Shown: positions 16,141-29,220, numbered from the stretch's first letter. The stretch is 64,000 bases of DNA from Dolomedes plantarius (GCA_907164885.2 OU015501.1:19501631-19565630), one strand, 5' to 3'. Notes: generated by a model not told the origin, from the sequence alone. Numbers and translations: made by a program.

Positions 16141-17095
16141 GTAAAATGTTTAGTTAAAATAATTTCTGGTTATTTAGGCAAGTTGTCTCCTTTTTAGCAA
16201 TTCGTTCCTACACACGCACCGAAATAATCAAGTAATATTTTGAATCAAGAACAAATAAAATAACCCATATACTCTTCTCACTTCTTGTGTGTGTATTTAT
16301 ATATAATTTTTCTTCTTTAGTTTTTCTGTTAAATATAAATTTTTTGTATAAATTATGGAAGTAAATAAATTAAAGTATCTTTGTCCCCAGTATTATATAT
16401 ATATATATATGCATAGTTCATACACACGTGTGTGCATACAGGTTGGTAAAGCATACATTTGCATGTAAATTTTTAGTAAATAAAAATCTGTTCTCTATAT
16501 ATATTTTTGAAATCCGTTTACCTTAAGGGATTAATTGAACTTTAGACCAAGGTGTTTGAATTTTGTTAAAGAAAAGTTTTGTTTTCTATGTAATTTTAAA
16601 ACAATAATAAACAAGACATTGATAGTGAAGATATTTGGTAGAAAAACTTTTCCTATGCTTGTTGCTTAAAAGATAACAACTTCAAATGCAACCGATGTTT
16701 TTTATTAACTGTGTCAGAACCTTTAAACGCGCACCAAAAAATGTGGGAACATATATTTTTTACTCTTGTTGTATTCATGCCATGAGCTTCCTAGCACTAG
16801 GTATTCTTCCCTTCTGTTGCTATGGTGAAGAAACTCCAATTTCAGTCAGCTTACCATAGTGCTCCGTCTACTTTGAAAGAATATCAATTCCTTGACGCAC
16901 TTCCAGAGAGTAATACCCTTTATCGATGACATTCTGCATACACTCTGTACGCTTAAACATGGCTCGTTTGAGTTACCAACGTTTTTGTAACAATCATATT
17001 AGTCTACAGGTAATGTACATGTACATTCTCCGTGATTTAATCACTGTATATATAAAAGTATAAATACTGATTTAAAAAAATGTATTTTTTCAATA
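16141..17095. other. AT-rich non-coding stretch
   Basis: It includes a short (TA)n at about 16392-16410 and a (TG/AC) palindrome ACACACGTGTGTG near 16422. No gene was found. Confidence 0.5.
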
Positions 17096-17429
17096 CCGTC
17101 GAACCTCGTTATAGCGAACCCAGTATATAGCGAGCTCACGGATATAACGAACAAAAATTTCTGTTCCTCCGTTTTTCTATTGTACGTAATTTAATTAGTA
17201 TTGTGTCAATGTAATGTAATCGATTTTAGTCGATTTAATTCATTAATGATCATTTTTAATAGATTTTATCGTTTTTTTAATACATCATTATTGAATATAC
17301 ATTGCAACAAACGAGTTATACATTTTGTGAAATCTAGCATTTTTCTTAACGGTTCGGATATAGCGAACCACCGGATAAAGCGAACAAAATCTTTGGTCCC
17401 TTGAAATTTGTTATAACGGGGTTGGACTG
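17096..17429. mobile_element. pogo/Tigger-like MITE, TA target duplication
   Basis: The left end CCGTCGAACCTCGTTATAGC and the right end GTTATAACGGGGTTGGACTG are imperfect inverted repeats flanked by TA (17094-17095 and 17430-17431). Internal inverted motifs GGATATA(A/G)CGAAC recur near both ends. The length is 334 bp, with no transposase. It is related in plan, but not identical in sequence, to the element at 9133-9723. Confidence 0.75.
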
Positions 17430-17462
17430 TACTCATATTATGCAATTTATACTTTGACTTAA

Positions 17463-18266
17463 GGTGACTGCCTACGTTCGGAGCCAATTTTTAAAAAAAA
17501 AATTATAAAGGATTTTTTGGCCTTTTATGGTAAAATAGCACTTAAAAATAAAAAATAAAAAAAACTTGCCTGTAAATACCATACTTTTTTATAAATTGTT
17601 CAATTTGGAGTAATTTTTAATGAAATTTAGCTAAAACGCCTAACACTCTGCACAAAATTCTAATGCTACTATTTTAATTTCCTTCTCACACATGATACAT
17701 ATAACAGTTATCTTCAAAATGACCCACAATCTGAGAGAAATTTTAAAATGCAAAAACAATACAGACAATTTTATGTTCCAATATGAAAATTTTCCCCAAT
17801 TCGCCATTCTTTTCCTTATTTAAACGGCCCCAAACAAAAAACTATTTGTTATACATCAATTATTGTGCGCCATTTCATTAACAATAGCATCTAAAACATT
17901 TCCTGAAAATTTTATCAAATTATATGCATTATTATGTGAAATATCATGATAACGGTAGAGATTTGTGCTAAAAAACATAATTCTGAGAAAAACGCATTTA
18001 AAGTTGTTTGTCACTTCAATTTTGTATCAAACGATGTTTTTTAAAACGATGTTTTTTAAACGATGTTTTTTAAAACGATGTTTTTAAAACGATGTTTTTT
18101 AAACGATGTTTGTAAAACGATGTTAGCTATAACTCTGCTTCTGATTGATGTAGAATAAAAATCAAAACGATTTTGAAAAGAGAAAAGATTGAATTACTTG
18201 ATTCTTGCAAAAAATAAAATTGACCAAAATAGTCAAAAAATGGCATTTTCAACGTAGGCAGTCCCC
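17463..18266. mobile_element. TTAA-flanked MITE, piggyBac-like
   Basis: GGTGACTGCCTACGTT at the left and AACGTAGGCAGTCCCC at the right are inverted repeats with one mismatch, and TTAA lies directly outside each (17459-17462, 18267-18270). TTAA duplications are characteristic of piggyBac and Kolobok elements. The 804-bp body has no ORF and includes a small tandem repeat near its right end. Confidence 0.7.
18031..18125. repeat. minisatellite, about 17-bp unit
   Basis: About six copies of AAACGATGTTTTTTAA with slightly varying lengths. It lies inside the TTAA-flanked MITE. Confidence 0.9.
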
Positions 18267-18499
18267 TTAAATATTATTACTAAGTCAACTGGTCTAGAAG
18301 ATTATTGCGGTCAATTTTTGACCTCGTGTAGTAAAAAATGACCGCAAATTTCAAAACTACCCAGCTCATTTTTGCCAACACTTATGATTCTCTACAGCTT
18401 TTTATTTAATTTTTTCAAAATCATGTGATTTCTGACACGGAACAAAATTGAATTATTTGGAACTTCCTCTGAAATATTTTAGCTTATATTATGACGTCA
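18267..18499. other. AT-rich non-coding stretch
   Basis: Nothing recognisable. It includes the paired TGACCG(C/A) motifs GGTCAATTTTTGACC near 18310. Confidence 0.4.
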
Positions 18500-19070
18500 T
18501 ATCAATTACACACTTAGGGGTAGCCGAAAGCATAACCAATACAACGAGTGCTTAAGAAAACAATGACCTCGCTCCTCTTCCCAATGAAAATATCTTCTGA
18601 CACTTTCTGTTTGTTCCCCCGCAGTGAGAAAATTTTCGCTGCTTATCGAGTTTTGTGATTCCCGAGAGTATTTTTGCGACGATCTCAATTGTGATAAATT
18701 TCTCTCTTTCATGTTATTTGGGAGGGAATACGATCCATTTTTGAATCAGCGAGCGCGAGAGGAAATCATCTTATCATCGCATCGGGAAAAGCATACTCGG
18801 ATGGAAGAGAAAGAGGGTTGGTTCTTTCGAGTCGGGATTGTTGGACTAGGTTGCCGCAGAGTAAGGGAGAAACGTTTTGAAATCTGATAAAAATAGACTG
18901 AAACAAGACAGCCTAGTTGCTCGTGGCCGAGGCATTAATACATGTTCTACATCAAAGAATAACGGCATTTCGATAGTCAGAAATGGGTAGATTGAAATCG
19001 AGGCGTCACAAGATGTGGTACGCGGGATAATCTGTGCGGCGCACATGGCTTATTTAACCCCATTTCGGAG
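18500..19070. promoter_or_regulatory. candidate conserved element or untranslated exon
   Basis: This island is richer in CG and mixed sequence than its surroundings. Overlapping open frames occur on both strands (18506-18712, 18624-18887, 18846-19046), none with a recognisable domain. Overlap in all frames is what one expects of low-stop, higher-GC non-coding DNA. It lies about 3 kb downstream of the homeobox exon in the direction of transcription, so it would be intronic or 3' of that gene. Confidence 0.3.
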
Positions 19071-22054
19071 TGAATTATTGCTTCAATCTGTCATACTATG
19101 TAGATATTATATTTTTAGGGGAAAGTAGGTTTTTTTTTTCTTGTAGGGATGCAGGAATTGCAGCATATTAAGTGAAATTTGTAGGAAAATAAGTTTGTTG
19201 TGTCGTATTAAATGTTTTGTATTTACTTTTCAAAAAAAGATTGGCAGGAGTTTAAATGTTTTCTGCAGTAGATTTATGATTAAATGTATTTAAATAGAAT
19301 TCTTCAAAAATAAAACAAATAAACCTCAAGAATAGATTGAAATAAATCAGCACTGAACACACACATTCATATTATACCTTATATAATTAGAATAAGATAA
19401 AATTGAAAATTTAACTATAATGGATGCAAGACAAGAAAAAATTAGTGGCTCTTGATCAATTGCGGAAACAATACGAGAAAAGAAAATATAATTTCTAACA
19501 GTATGTTGTTTAAATAAAGTTAAGTTTCAAACACTCCAGGAAGATCATGAAAATTTACCTGATAATTTATTTCCTGGTAACAGAGATACCACGAATGTGA
19601 TCTTCCTCCAGTCATAAATGAATAGTTAAGATGATCTGATAGTTATACTCATTAAATGTAAATGTGAAAGTGCATGTTTGTGTGTGCGGGATTTCTAGTA
19701 TACCACATTGGCTTAGTTATGGGGGGGGGGGAGATTTTAGAGGGAAAACTCCTCCTTAAAATTCGATGGAACAACGATAATTCAAATGAGAATTTTCCTT
19801 CTTTCTCCACTTTGAAATGAAAATACCTCTCCTAGAAAAAGAAGAAAAAAATAGATTGAGATTATAATTTTCCTAGTGACAGCCCAATAGTCTTCTGAAG
19901 ATTCTACCTTTACCATAATTCCCATGATGCACCTGTACCCTTTTTTTATTCAGAGACAAATAGTTGGGAGTACAACGTAGATGATTATGTTCTACTTGTA
20001 TCTTTACATGTTATCTGAAATTTTTTTCTTCATATTTATATCGTGTTGTTTTATAGTTATGGAGTTGTGATTAACTTAAAGTACAACCTGAGACATTGAC
20101 TCTCCCTATATACACATGAAATTACATATAATGTCAGTACTAGACTTAAAAAAGTAGAATTCTGTACTAGATCTTGACTATCGTTAAGGAGGATGATTAC
20201 ACTTTACCAAGAAGGGAGGAGAAAACAAACTACCAGAGAAAGCTCTTCAGAGAACTATCAAACCTGCATACACAGTTCAGTACTCGTGTATGCTGACAAC
20301 ACTGATAGTAATAAAACAATGAAGATTAAACGTTTTTTATGGAATCGAAAGCATATAACTTTCACATGTCTGGCACTACTTTTCCTTCAACGGGACAGTA
20401 TCCAAGCGATACATGAAAGCATGCGGTTAAAAAACACTTATTTTATGTATACGTTCAAATATTGTACCTTATGAAGTTCTAATGCTGGGAAATCCAGATT
20501 AGAAAATTACTATTTGTCAGCATAATAAGATATCTACTAGAGTCAAAAGTTCTAATTACTCAAAAAACTGGGCTAATAACCAATTGTTGAACAGTACTTA
20601 TTTTTAATGAATCCAATTAAAGCTTCAATACAAGCAGGAACAAATAGTTTACTTTACTTTATTTTACAGCAGAGTAATTTAAAATTCCCGCATACACACA
20701 CATTTTTTAAGACGTGTTATTTTAAATTAAAAGATCCAGTATCTTAAAGACTTAAAATTTTTCAATAAACCTGATAAAAACGTATTAGACTGAAATAGTG
20801 TTTTGATAATCAGAGTGTAACAAATAAAACTCTTTTGCCAATAATAATTTCCTCTAGTTGAATTGTAGTATGAAAATGTTGACCGTGACAGATGGCTAAT
20901 ATATAGAAGTTGGTATCATAAAACTGATAAGAAATTAGCACTTAAAAATGCAACTTCGAACAGTATGCTAGAAATCGTGAAATTTGTTATAAAATAGTGA
21001 TTCTGCTATAAACTGCAAAACTACTTTCCACCTGGTTAAAATACAGTAATGGGCTTAACACGTTTGTTTGTGAAAGGTTAAATTTTTATATAGATTGGAC
21101 AAACGCATTTATAAAATAAACGGTAATTAGACTTAGATGGCTACAAATGTAATGACAAATTATCTTTGATTTTTCCAATTCTTGGATTTTAGATTGAAAA
21201 TAATTAACAATTAGCATGTTTGCTTACGTTTATAATTATAACGAATGTTTTAAGTTTTTTTCGAGAATAATTAATTGTTTAAAATGGAATGTATTTTTTC
21301 ATAATGCAAAAAGTATTGTTTACAAAATTAAAATCATCTTTAAAAATCTTTTACATCTTTTTATTCTTTTTGCTTAGTTGAAAAGTCGCACGACAGCTTG
21401 TGATACTTAAGGACAATTTCTTTTGTAATAAATGTTGCTTATATTTTTTTCCAGTCGAATTATATATTTTTCTGTGGTTCCGTTTAGTTGCCGTTCTAGA
21501 ATCATGTAAAAGTAATTTTGATGTTTGAATATAAAGTATTTTTCCAAAAATTACTGTAAATGCATTTATTAACTTTTAAAAAATTTACCAGGGGTTCTTG
21601 AAAGGATCAAAGCTTTTGAAAAAGAAAAATCTGGACAAGCTAAGTATTGGCTAATCCTTTATATCTACCCATTTTTCTGTCTTTTATATGAGTAGAAATA
21701 AACCTTTTTTTTAAATGAAATATATTTCCATTTTATTTGGATCTTTTCAAAATCTATAATTAATTGAATAGCATTGTCAATCGCGCATAATGTGTGTTCA
21801 ACGCAAAAATGTACTGCAATGACCTGTGGTCACTTTCAACAAATGTAAAAAATTATATTCTCTCTTACAATGCCATAGTATATGGAGTAACGAAATTTAC
21901 ATAAGGTATACAGGAATACAGGAATAAAATATTTTTAATATAAAAAACTTAAAACGTAAAATTTTGATAAGCTTGTGGTCTTGCTCATTTGTCACTTAAA
22001 AAAATAATACAAATGCACTAAATGTAAAAAACTTGATAAAAAAAGTTCACTTAC
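19071..22054 (-). other. putative intron downstream of the homeobox exon
   Basis: It begins on the minus strand with the donor GTAAGTGAAC at 22054. The next exon should begin with codons for Val-Lys-Ile-Trp-Phe-Gln-Asn. I looked for the complement of that motif from here down to position 1 and did not find it, so the intron probably runs beyond the window. The sequence is otherwise AT-rich, with a G12 run near 19721. Confidence 0.5.
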
Positions 22055-22446
22055 TTGCGTCTCTGTGACGTTCAATAGTTTCGCCATCTCAGCTCTTTCA
22101 CTTGAGGACAGATATTTCTTGATTTCGAACTGTTTTTCTAGCTCAAAAATCTGTCGTCCTGTGAACGTAGTCCTTGCTTTTTTCCTCTTGCCTTTATCTC
22201 CACTCTCTTGATCACTAGAGCAGTTTGTGGCTGTTTTACAGTCCCCAACTGAAGAGTTAAGATTTGTCGAACAATTACTGTTGCCATTTATGCTACCCGT
22301 TGGACTTACTGAACCCAACGGCCCAGGATCACTGTCAGGAACAAGGCCTACGATCGGGCTTTTATTGTTGTTGCCATCTGGAGGAGGACTATTTTTGGGT
22401 TCTTTCTTTCTCTTGGTTGGTTTGTTTGCTGTGTTGTTGGTTTTAC
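22055..22446 (-). CDS. NK7.1: homeobox transcription factor, internal exon (NK7.1-like)
   Basis: This exon encodes a split codon plus 130 residues and ends with the first 44 residues of a homeodomain, a sequence-specific DNA-binding fold acting in the nucleus. The homeodomain starts at exon residue 87. It shows R5, F8, Q12, L16, F20, Y25, R31 and Q44, and the runs [15 protein letters not shown] and [16 protein letters not shown] recall these as closest to Drosophila NK7.1; HMX/NK5 proteins share KYLSSSER but not [14 protein letters not shown]-terminal to it lies a Lys-rich KRKKEPK and a low-complexity Asn/Ser/Gly/Pro segment, as expected for disordered regions of NK proteins. Acceptor TTTACAG abuts 22446; donor GTAAGT follows Q44, the 44/45 intron position common in homeobox genes. 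Helix 3 and the protein start lie in other exons not found here. The open frame extends further before being closed by stops in the intron. Confidence 0.85.
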
Positions 22447-23284
22447 CTGTAAAGACAAGACATTAACGTAAGTACAGGAATATAAAAGTAAATATTATCA
22501 CCTGTTCAACAAGACTTGCAAATTTAAATAGATTAATTCCTTTAAAGAGAAATTGAATTGAATTCCAGGGTATGATTTCATATAAACATGCAATTTTAAA
22601 CCAGGTTATATTTTATATATTTTTTTTAATTTGAAACTGATATGCGTTTTATATCTAGTAAGTGTAGTGTGATTTCTGAGGTGTAGCAGGCAATATCTTC
22701 AGGCAGAAAATTTTAAAGGAAATTTCAAGTTGCATTCACTCAAATTTATGACATCGTGACATCGTGCAAACTTATTCTCGCTATTTTATTTCTTTTACAA
22801 TACGGACAAAAACTAAGTAGATAGGGAAAAAATGATAAAAACTGAGTACACGTAGCAACCAAAATTTTGATCTAGTGAGTTAAAAAGAATAATTTAGAGA
22901 ACTGCGGTGTTATGTGCAGTATAACGGTAAGTTCTTTTTCAGGAAGGCATTTATTTACAAAACACATTCTAAATGTCAGCTGCTTACAGTAAATGAAAGA
23001 AGAGCTGTAACACTTCAATATACATTCTCATTTTTTCCAACATTTGTATCTTTTAACGTACAACTAGATATTGCAGGAATCAAGCCTTCATTCCTTCTCT
23101 CTTCGTTCTGATAAGCTGACCAATTCTCCACTAATCCGTGCTATAATCTTCTCTAATAATCTTCAAATTTTCCATCACGCGAGGAAGAGAACGGTTCTAT
23201 TCCCAGTCGAAATAACTTAATCTATTCGGATGCCGATATAACAGTCCCTCTGGCAGACAGTGTCATTTAACTTTATTTGTTAAG
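22447..23284 (-). other. putative intron upstream of the homeobox exon
   Basis: It begins, in transcription direction, at higher coordinates and ends in the polypyrimidine tract and CAG before 22446. It is AT-rich and no upstream coding exon was recognised in it. Confidence 0.45.
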
Positions 23285-23360
23285 TTTAAATTCAACTGGC
23301 TACGCCTGGAATCGAACCCACAACCACCTGCTTTCCGGGTACATGTGTCATATCCATAAC
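23285..23360 (-). repeat. tRNA-derived SINE fragment
   Basis: On the minus strand this reads ATGACACATGTACCCGG, then GGTGGTTGTGGGTTCGATTC. The latter carries a perfect box B (GGTTCGATTCC) of a tRNA-type RNA polymerase III promoter. The block order matches the two older copies near 2281 and 2531. No functional tRNA cloverleaf is evident. Confidence 0.55.
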
Positions 23361-24027
23361 ATATAAGCCTTTATAAGGTAAATGCTTACTCTAACATGAA
23401 TAAGGAAAAATAGTGAATTAGATTTTTTGTTTGTAAGTTTTTCAATAAACGTAATAAATGATTCTGAATGTCTGTCACATCTAAAATTGAATATTGTAAA
23501 AGATTGAATATTGTAATAATTGGATAATAGATGTCCAATTATTAATGCAATATCTATGAATTTTGAAAAAGGTGATGAAATTTTAAAAAAGTTTTAATTT
23601 TTTTAAATTGCACCCACTAACTAAAATTGAAAAACACGAAAATCTAATGACATCTCCGTTTTAAAAACATATTACACTATATTTAGGTTTTCTCTCTTAT
23701 AAAGAATGACGATAACAATTTCTGATTTCAAAGTGAACGACAATTAAGAATTCCCTTCATGTAAAATATTCAATAGTTTTATCATGAGATACAGAAATAT
23801 TAATCATTGTAATATCTAAATGTGAAATTCATTTAGATATTTTATGAACTAAAACCTTTATTTTATAACCTTTATTTTATGTAATATGTATAATAATAAC
23901 CCCAAAAATAGATATTTCTTACAGATCTTTTTTCATTTTTTTAGAAAGAAAATCATAACAGGCCATTTACAATTCGTCATATCAGCTTCATATATGTTTA
24001 GCTTGTTGACCCTATGATTAACAATAA
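23361..24027. other. AT-rich non-coding stretch
   Basis: No recognisable feature. There are short local duplications such as ATTGAATATTGTAA near 23486. Confidence 0.5.
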
Positions 24028-25638
24028 TCTGTATATATAAAACAGTTCCGTAACTGACTGACTGACTGACAGATAACGCACAGACCAAACCTCTGGAGCT
24101 AGAAGGTTGAAATTTTGCATGACGATTCTTCTTATAGTGTAGGGGTGCACTAAGAAAGATTTTTAAAAAATTCTTCTTAGATTTTTTAAAATTAAATTTT
24201 TAAGCTGTTTTTGTAATATTCTTTAAAGTTTGCATTTAAAATAATAATTTGAGGATTATAAAATTTATATCACGAGAAAGATCATAAAAATTCCTTTAAA
24301 ATGAAATCTTTTTCAAATCTTTACGTCCATTTTCTGATTTTTGGTGAATTTTTAAAGATTAATTTTTAGAATTTAATTTTTTAAATGCTGATCACGAGGT
24401 TTCTTTTCTTTTAGTGATACTTTTAAATTAATTTTGAGTCACGAGCATAACAACGAAATAATTTGACAAAAAAATAATTTTTTTCTTTCTAATGCAGCAG
24501 ACGATTGGCCATTATAAAAAAATTAAAATACAGTAAAAGAGATGTTCTTCAAACTGTACTATATTCTTTAGTATGTTCTATTAGGTTTAATTTCAATATT
24601 TTCTTCTACATTATTTTGTCTATAAAATTAAACGTTACGATATATATATATATATAGATAGATATATAGATATATATATATATTTGGCATTAATTTCTTA
24701 CAGTGACAGTTGTATTTTTTATAAATATACTTTTTGTTTTTTTTGGCATTAACTGCATATATTGACCATTGGATTTAATTTGAATGTACTCCGCAGCGAA
24801 GCACGGTGTAGTAGCGGCAATCTTTGTTGACACATGCCTCCACTCCTTCCTTGCTATTCTGTGAAATGGGCAGAAAGGTTAAGCGGTGTGTGTGATGTAG
24901 GCTACACATTCTTCGTGCGGGAGACGTAATTGCCTCCATTCCTCATGTGTTGTTCGGAGAACAATTTTGAAAAGGCAAACTGGTTGAGGGTGACATAAAG
25001 TTCAGCTGTCTTGGCGGCAGATGATCTCCATAGAAAGACCTGTTAATAATGTTTTCTGTTCCAGAGAAACGTACATTTTTCAGGCTAACAAAGACCGGGT
25101 GATGGGCCTATGCAGCCTTTCCGCTCCAATTACGGTAAGGTAACTTGGAAAAACATCGTTAACGAGACCGTCCATCAAGAGGCAGGGTAGATGTCCCGTT
25201 GAAAGAGGACCGCGGCCGACAAAGAGTACCGACTCTGGGATGTCGTTTCAGCCGGAGGGAACAAGCCGGTCAGGAGCGAGATGACGTCAGCGGGCTAGCG
25301 GATTGTCACCAGGAGCGCGAGGCTTTTATAGAGAGGGGATCGCCGACTCGCCGGGGAGAGAACGCAGAGACACCGGGGAGTGTGACCAGGAACCGGAGAG
25401 AACTTTCGAGTCGTTTTGACTGGAGGCTCGGGAGCTGAGATTTAGCTATGAGCTTAGCGAGTTCGTTTTGCACGTGTAAGGTGCCCATCTACTACTTGTA
25501 AATAACACTGTATATAATTTTATTAGTCCAATAAAGGACGTAAGTTAATCCAGAACACCTGGTGTCTCGTGTCACAATTTAATGACGATATTTTTGCAAG
25601 GCGCTGTGGCCACGTTATCACAACGGGTATTCAGCTAG
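24028..25638 (+). mobile_element. non-autonomous Helitron, copy C, split by a solo LTR
   Basis: It starts TCTGTATATATAAAACAG after an A and ends GGTATTCAGCTAG at 25638. The terminal hairpin sequence is interrupted after GCGAAGCACGG by an LTR insertion, and the sequence resumes ACGGGTATTCAG on the other side. Without the LTR and its duplication the copy would be about 790 bp, the usual size of this family in the window. The next Helitron starts at the very next base. Confidence 0.7.
24807..25622. mobile_element. solo LTR of a retrotransposon
   Basis: This 816-bp insertion begins TGTAGTAGCGG and ends GTTATCACA, so it has TG...CA ends. It is flanked by a 4-bp duplication ACGG (24803-24806 and 25623-25626). 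The target is known exactly because related Helitron copies show the uninterrupted sequence. Its composition is far GC-richer than the surroundings, and it contains AATAAA at 25530-25535 near the right end, consistent with a plus-oriented LTR. No primer-binding site, gag or pol is present. A 4-5-bp duplication suggests Ty3/Gypsy or Bel-Pao. The 79-residue open frame within it is not a recognised protein. Confidence 0.8.
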
Positions 25639-26405
25639 TCTATATATACAAAACAGTTCCGTAACTGACTGACTGACTGACAGACAACGCACAGACCAAA
25701 CCACTGGACATAAAGGGCTGAAATTTTGCATGGTGATTCTTCTTATAGTGTAGGTGTGCACTAAGAGAAATTTTTGAAAAATTCTTCTTAGATTTTTTAA
25801 ATGAAATTTTTAAGCTGTTTTTGTAATATTCTATAAAGTTTGCTTTAAAATAATAATCCGAGGGTTATAAAATTTACATCACAAGAAAGAACATAAAAAT
25901 TCCTTTAAAATGATATCTTTTTTTGAATCTTTACCTCCATTTTCTGATTTTTGGTGAATTATTAAAGATGGATTTTTAGAATTTATTTTATTAAATGCTG
26001 ATCACGTGGTTTCTTTACTTTAAATTTTGCGTCACGTGCATAACAACGAAATAGACAAAAAAAATTGTCTTGCTAATGCGGCAGATGATTGGACATTATC
26101 CAAAAAAATACTAACATACAGTAAAAGAAATGTTCCTCAAATTGTACTTTATTAACTGTACTATATTATTTAATATGTTCTATTAGATTTAATTTGAATA
26201 TTTTCTTCTACATTATTTTGTCTATAAAAATATTCATTTCGATTTTTTTATAAATATATTTTTTCGTTTTTTTACATGAATTTCATACATTGATCGTTGT
26301 ATTTATTATAAATATATTTATACATATTTTAGGTATTAATTGCATACATTGACCATTGTATTTAATTTGAATGAACTCCGTAGCGAAGTACGGGTTTTCA
26401 GCTAG
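25639..26405 (+). mobile_element. non-autonomous Helitron, copy D
   Basis: It starts TCTATATATACAAAACAG directly after the CTAG of copy C and ends CGAAGTACGGGTTTTCAG then CTAG, followed by T. It shares all internal landmarks with the other copies. One base of the terminal hairpin has changed (ACGG arm retained). The head-to-tail junction has no intervening base. Confidence 0.7.
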
Positions 26406-26640
26406 TAAAGACATATATTTAAAAGAGACAGATAAAATATTGCGACAAGTATTATAACGGAATCCAAAGTGATGAAAAAAAAGTCGGTGAGTATGAAAAG
26501 GGAGTTTTTAAGTAGTATATACTACCCATGCACTGAACAGAATACCACCCATTTTATTTACAGAATTCAGAGAGAGAATATCATTCGGAAACTGATATTA
26601 TAGAAGTAGTAACCTACGTAACTCGTTATTTATGTGAATA
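26406..26640. other. short non-coding stretch
   Basis: No gene. The last 22 bases (ACTCGTTATTTATGTGAATA and the next two) recur just before copy F, which reveals a local duplication. Confidence 0.5.
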
Positions 26641-26891
26641 CTGGCTGAATACTTGTGCTTCATTACGGAGTACATTTAAATTAATTACAATGGTCAATGT
26701 ATGCAATTGATGCAAAAAATATATATTTATAATAAATACAACTGTCAATGTATGCAATTAATGCAAAAAAATTATAAAAAAAACCGTAACGGATATTTTT
26801 ATAAACAAAATAATGTAGAAGAAAATATTCAAATTAAATACAACGGTCAATGTATGCAATTAATTTGTATGTTTAATATCCTTAAAACATA
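26641..26891 (-). mobile_element. Helitron 3'-end fragment, copy E
   Basis: On the minus strand it holds only the last ~250 bp of the family, with the terminal CTAG changed to CCAG (plus strand CTGG). Its flanking sequence reappears before copy F, so E appears to have arisen by tandem duplication of the 3' part of F together with 22 bp of flank. Confidence 0.6.
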
Positions 26892-26913
26892 CTACTCGTT
26901 ATTTATGTGAATA

Positions 26914-27690
26914 CTAGCTGAATACTCGTGCTTCGCTACGGAGTACATTTAAATTAAATACAATGGTCAATGTATGGAATCGATGCCAAAAATATATATA
27001 TATATTTATAGTAAATACAACTGTCAATGTCTGCAATTAATGCCCCAAAAATTATAAAAAAATCGTAAAGGATATTTTTATAAACAAAATAATGTAGAAG
27101 AAAATATTCAAATTACATACAACAGTCAATGTATGCAATTAATTTGTTTGTTTAATATCCATAAAACATACTATTTTGAATTAAATTCTTAAAAAACTTC
27201 CATCTCAATTAGTCTAGGGGTTAAATTTTCAATTTTACTGTATTTTAATATTTTTTGGTCAATTAAATTTGTTGTTATACACGTGACGCAAAATTAATTT
27301 AAAGTATCACAAAAAGAAAAGAAACCACGTGTTTGGCATTTAATAAATTAAATTCTAAAAATTAATCTTTAAAAATTCAACAAAAATCAGAAAATGGAGG
27401 CAAAGATTCGAAAAATATTTCATTTTAAAGGAATATTTATGATCTTTCTCGGGGTATAAATTTTATAACTCTCAAATTATTATTTTAAATGCAAACTTAA
27501 AAAAGGTTATAAAGACTGCTTAAAATTTTCATTTAAAAAAAATCTAAGATGAATTTTTCAAAAATCTTTTTTAGTGCACCCCTACACTATAAGAAGAATC
27601 GCCATGCAAAATTTCAGCCGTTTAGGTCCAGCGGTTTGGTCTGTCCGTTATCTGTCAGTCAGTCTGTTACGAAACTGTTTTATATATAGA
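26914..27690 (-). mobile_element. non-autonomous Helitron, copy F
   Basis: A complete 777-bp copy on the minus strand. It starts TCTATATATAAAACAG (complement of 27690 downward), and ends with the CCGTAGC-GAA-GCACG hairpin, CAG and CTAG, with T beyond. The base before TC is C rather than A. No ORF of interest. Confidence 0.65.
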
Positions 27691-29033
27691 GTATTGTATC
27701 TTATAAACCTGTATGTATGTCATTTAGACGTTGCTGTTTTGGGTCAGAGAATAATCAGCATAACTGCGAATAACGTGTAAACGAAATTCATGATTGTGAA
27801 AAATCATATTAAAAATCATAATAAACAAATGAAAAAGTTATCACTGATGAAACGTACTGTATATTTTGATGCACTCCTTTTCAGACATATTTATTGTTTT
27901 GGCAATATTACACAAATTAATTTCCTTTTAAAAACGTAGTACTTTACTTTCAATTTATCAAGATTAAAATGTTTCAGAATTATATTAAATATATTTACGG
28001 AACTAGCGATCGATATTGCGATAGAAAACACCTTAAAATAATCATTTAAGTTACCAATATTAAGACTGTATTCATGAATTTAAAAATCCAATATGCCTTT
28101 TTTTCACCAAAGCAGAGTTAGAAGCAGAATTTTTTTGTCAGAAGCTTATGTTGCATGCTGTACAATGAAAGGGCAATATAAACGTTCACAGAGAGTTTTG
28201 CCATTCCACAACACCAAACTGTAAAGGGTAGAAATTGCCAACACGAGTAGCAGAAAATCGAGGAGAAAAACATGAGGAAAAAAAATCAGGAAAAAGCATG
28301 AAAATACTAAATGGAGTACAGAAGACTGGGAAAATCTCCTAGATAGTGCAAGGGGCAGTACACCTGTCATTAACCAAATAGTTAACGTTCAGAGTTATAA
28401 TGAAATTTTCAAATTTATCCAGTTCAGATCTCAAACTGGGAGTACAGATACGCCTGCGAATAAACTGAACTTATGGCGTGCATTTCAAAAACGCGTCAGT
28501 AGACCTGGATTTATTTTAATTTTATTTATTTATATTTTTTTCTTACATAAAGCTTTTATACACTGAGCTGAAACCTAAGAACCCTTCCAGTTTGGTCAAT
28601 ATAGCAAAGGCTGCCTTCACTAAGAATAAACTAGTAATTGTCTAGAGGAAAAGGGCCTTTCAAAGAACGGAAATGCAGCTTAATGATGGGTTTAAAATAA
28701 GATCCTAAAATTGAAAACAACAATCAAGTTTAAAATCTTATTACAAAAATTGGAGAAAAAAGGCAATGCAATTACGGCATGGAAGGAAATATCCTTAGTC
28801 TGAAAAGTCATTCTTGAACTTAAAACTCAAACTTAACTACATTAAACTTAAAACGAGTCTTATCAATAAAGGAAGGATTATTACCCTGACCCAGGGCAAG
28901 GACTACATGTAATTAAAAGGGACTATAAGTACCTAATTTCAGAGGTTAACAGTCTTCAATCAAAACAAACTTATAGTTATTGTACACGTTTAAAAAACAA
29001 AGAATTTCCGTTGACGTGGATGATGAAAATTAC
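27691..29033. other. AT-rich non-coding stretch left of the palindrome
   Basis: No credible gene. It is unique-looking sequence and ends in CATGAC, the target duplicated by the large palindromic element. Confidence 0.5.
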
Positions 29034-29039
29034 CATGAC
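29034..29039. other. left 6-bp target-site duplication (CATGAC)
   Basis: CATGAC lies immediately outside the left tip AGTAGTATAA. The identical direct copy is at 43769-43774 outside the right tip. Confidence 0.85.
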
Positions 29040-29220
29040 AGTAGTATAAAAATGAGAGTTTTGCAACAGGAGCAGGAGCAAGAAGGGGGAGGGGCTTAAA
29101 GTGGGCGGAGCTAACTGAGTGACGTGGACCAATCAGAGTGCAGCTGGCCACCTGGCGGTCGATTTGGACCAATCAGGAGAGGGCAGCGCTGCTATCGCCC
29201 CCTAGCGGGAAAACCTGGAA
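29040..29220. promoter_or_regulatory. promoter-like left tip (CCAAT and GC boxes)
   Basis: Unlike the rest of the arm this tip is GC-rich. It contains GGGCGG at 29103-29108, TGACGT at 29120-29125 and two copies of TGGACCAATCAG (29125-29136, 29165-29176), which are CCAAT boxes. Such clusters are typical of viral or housekeeping promoters. Which gene it would drive is unknown, since the ORF starts 6 kb away. Confidence 0.45.
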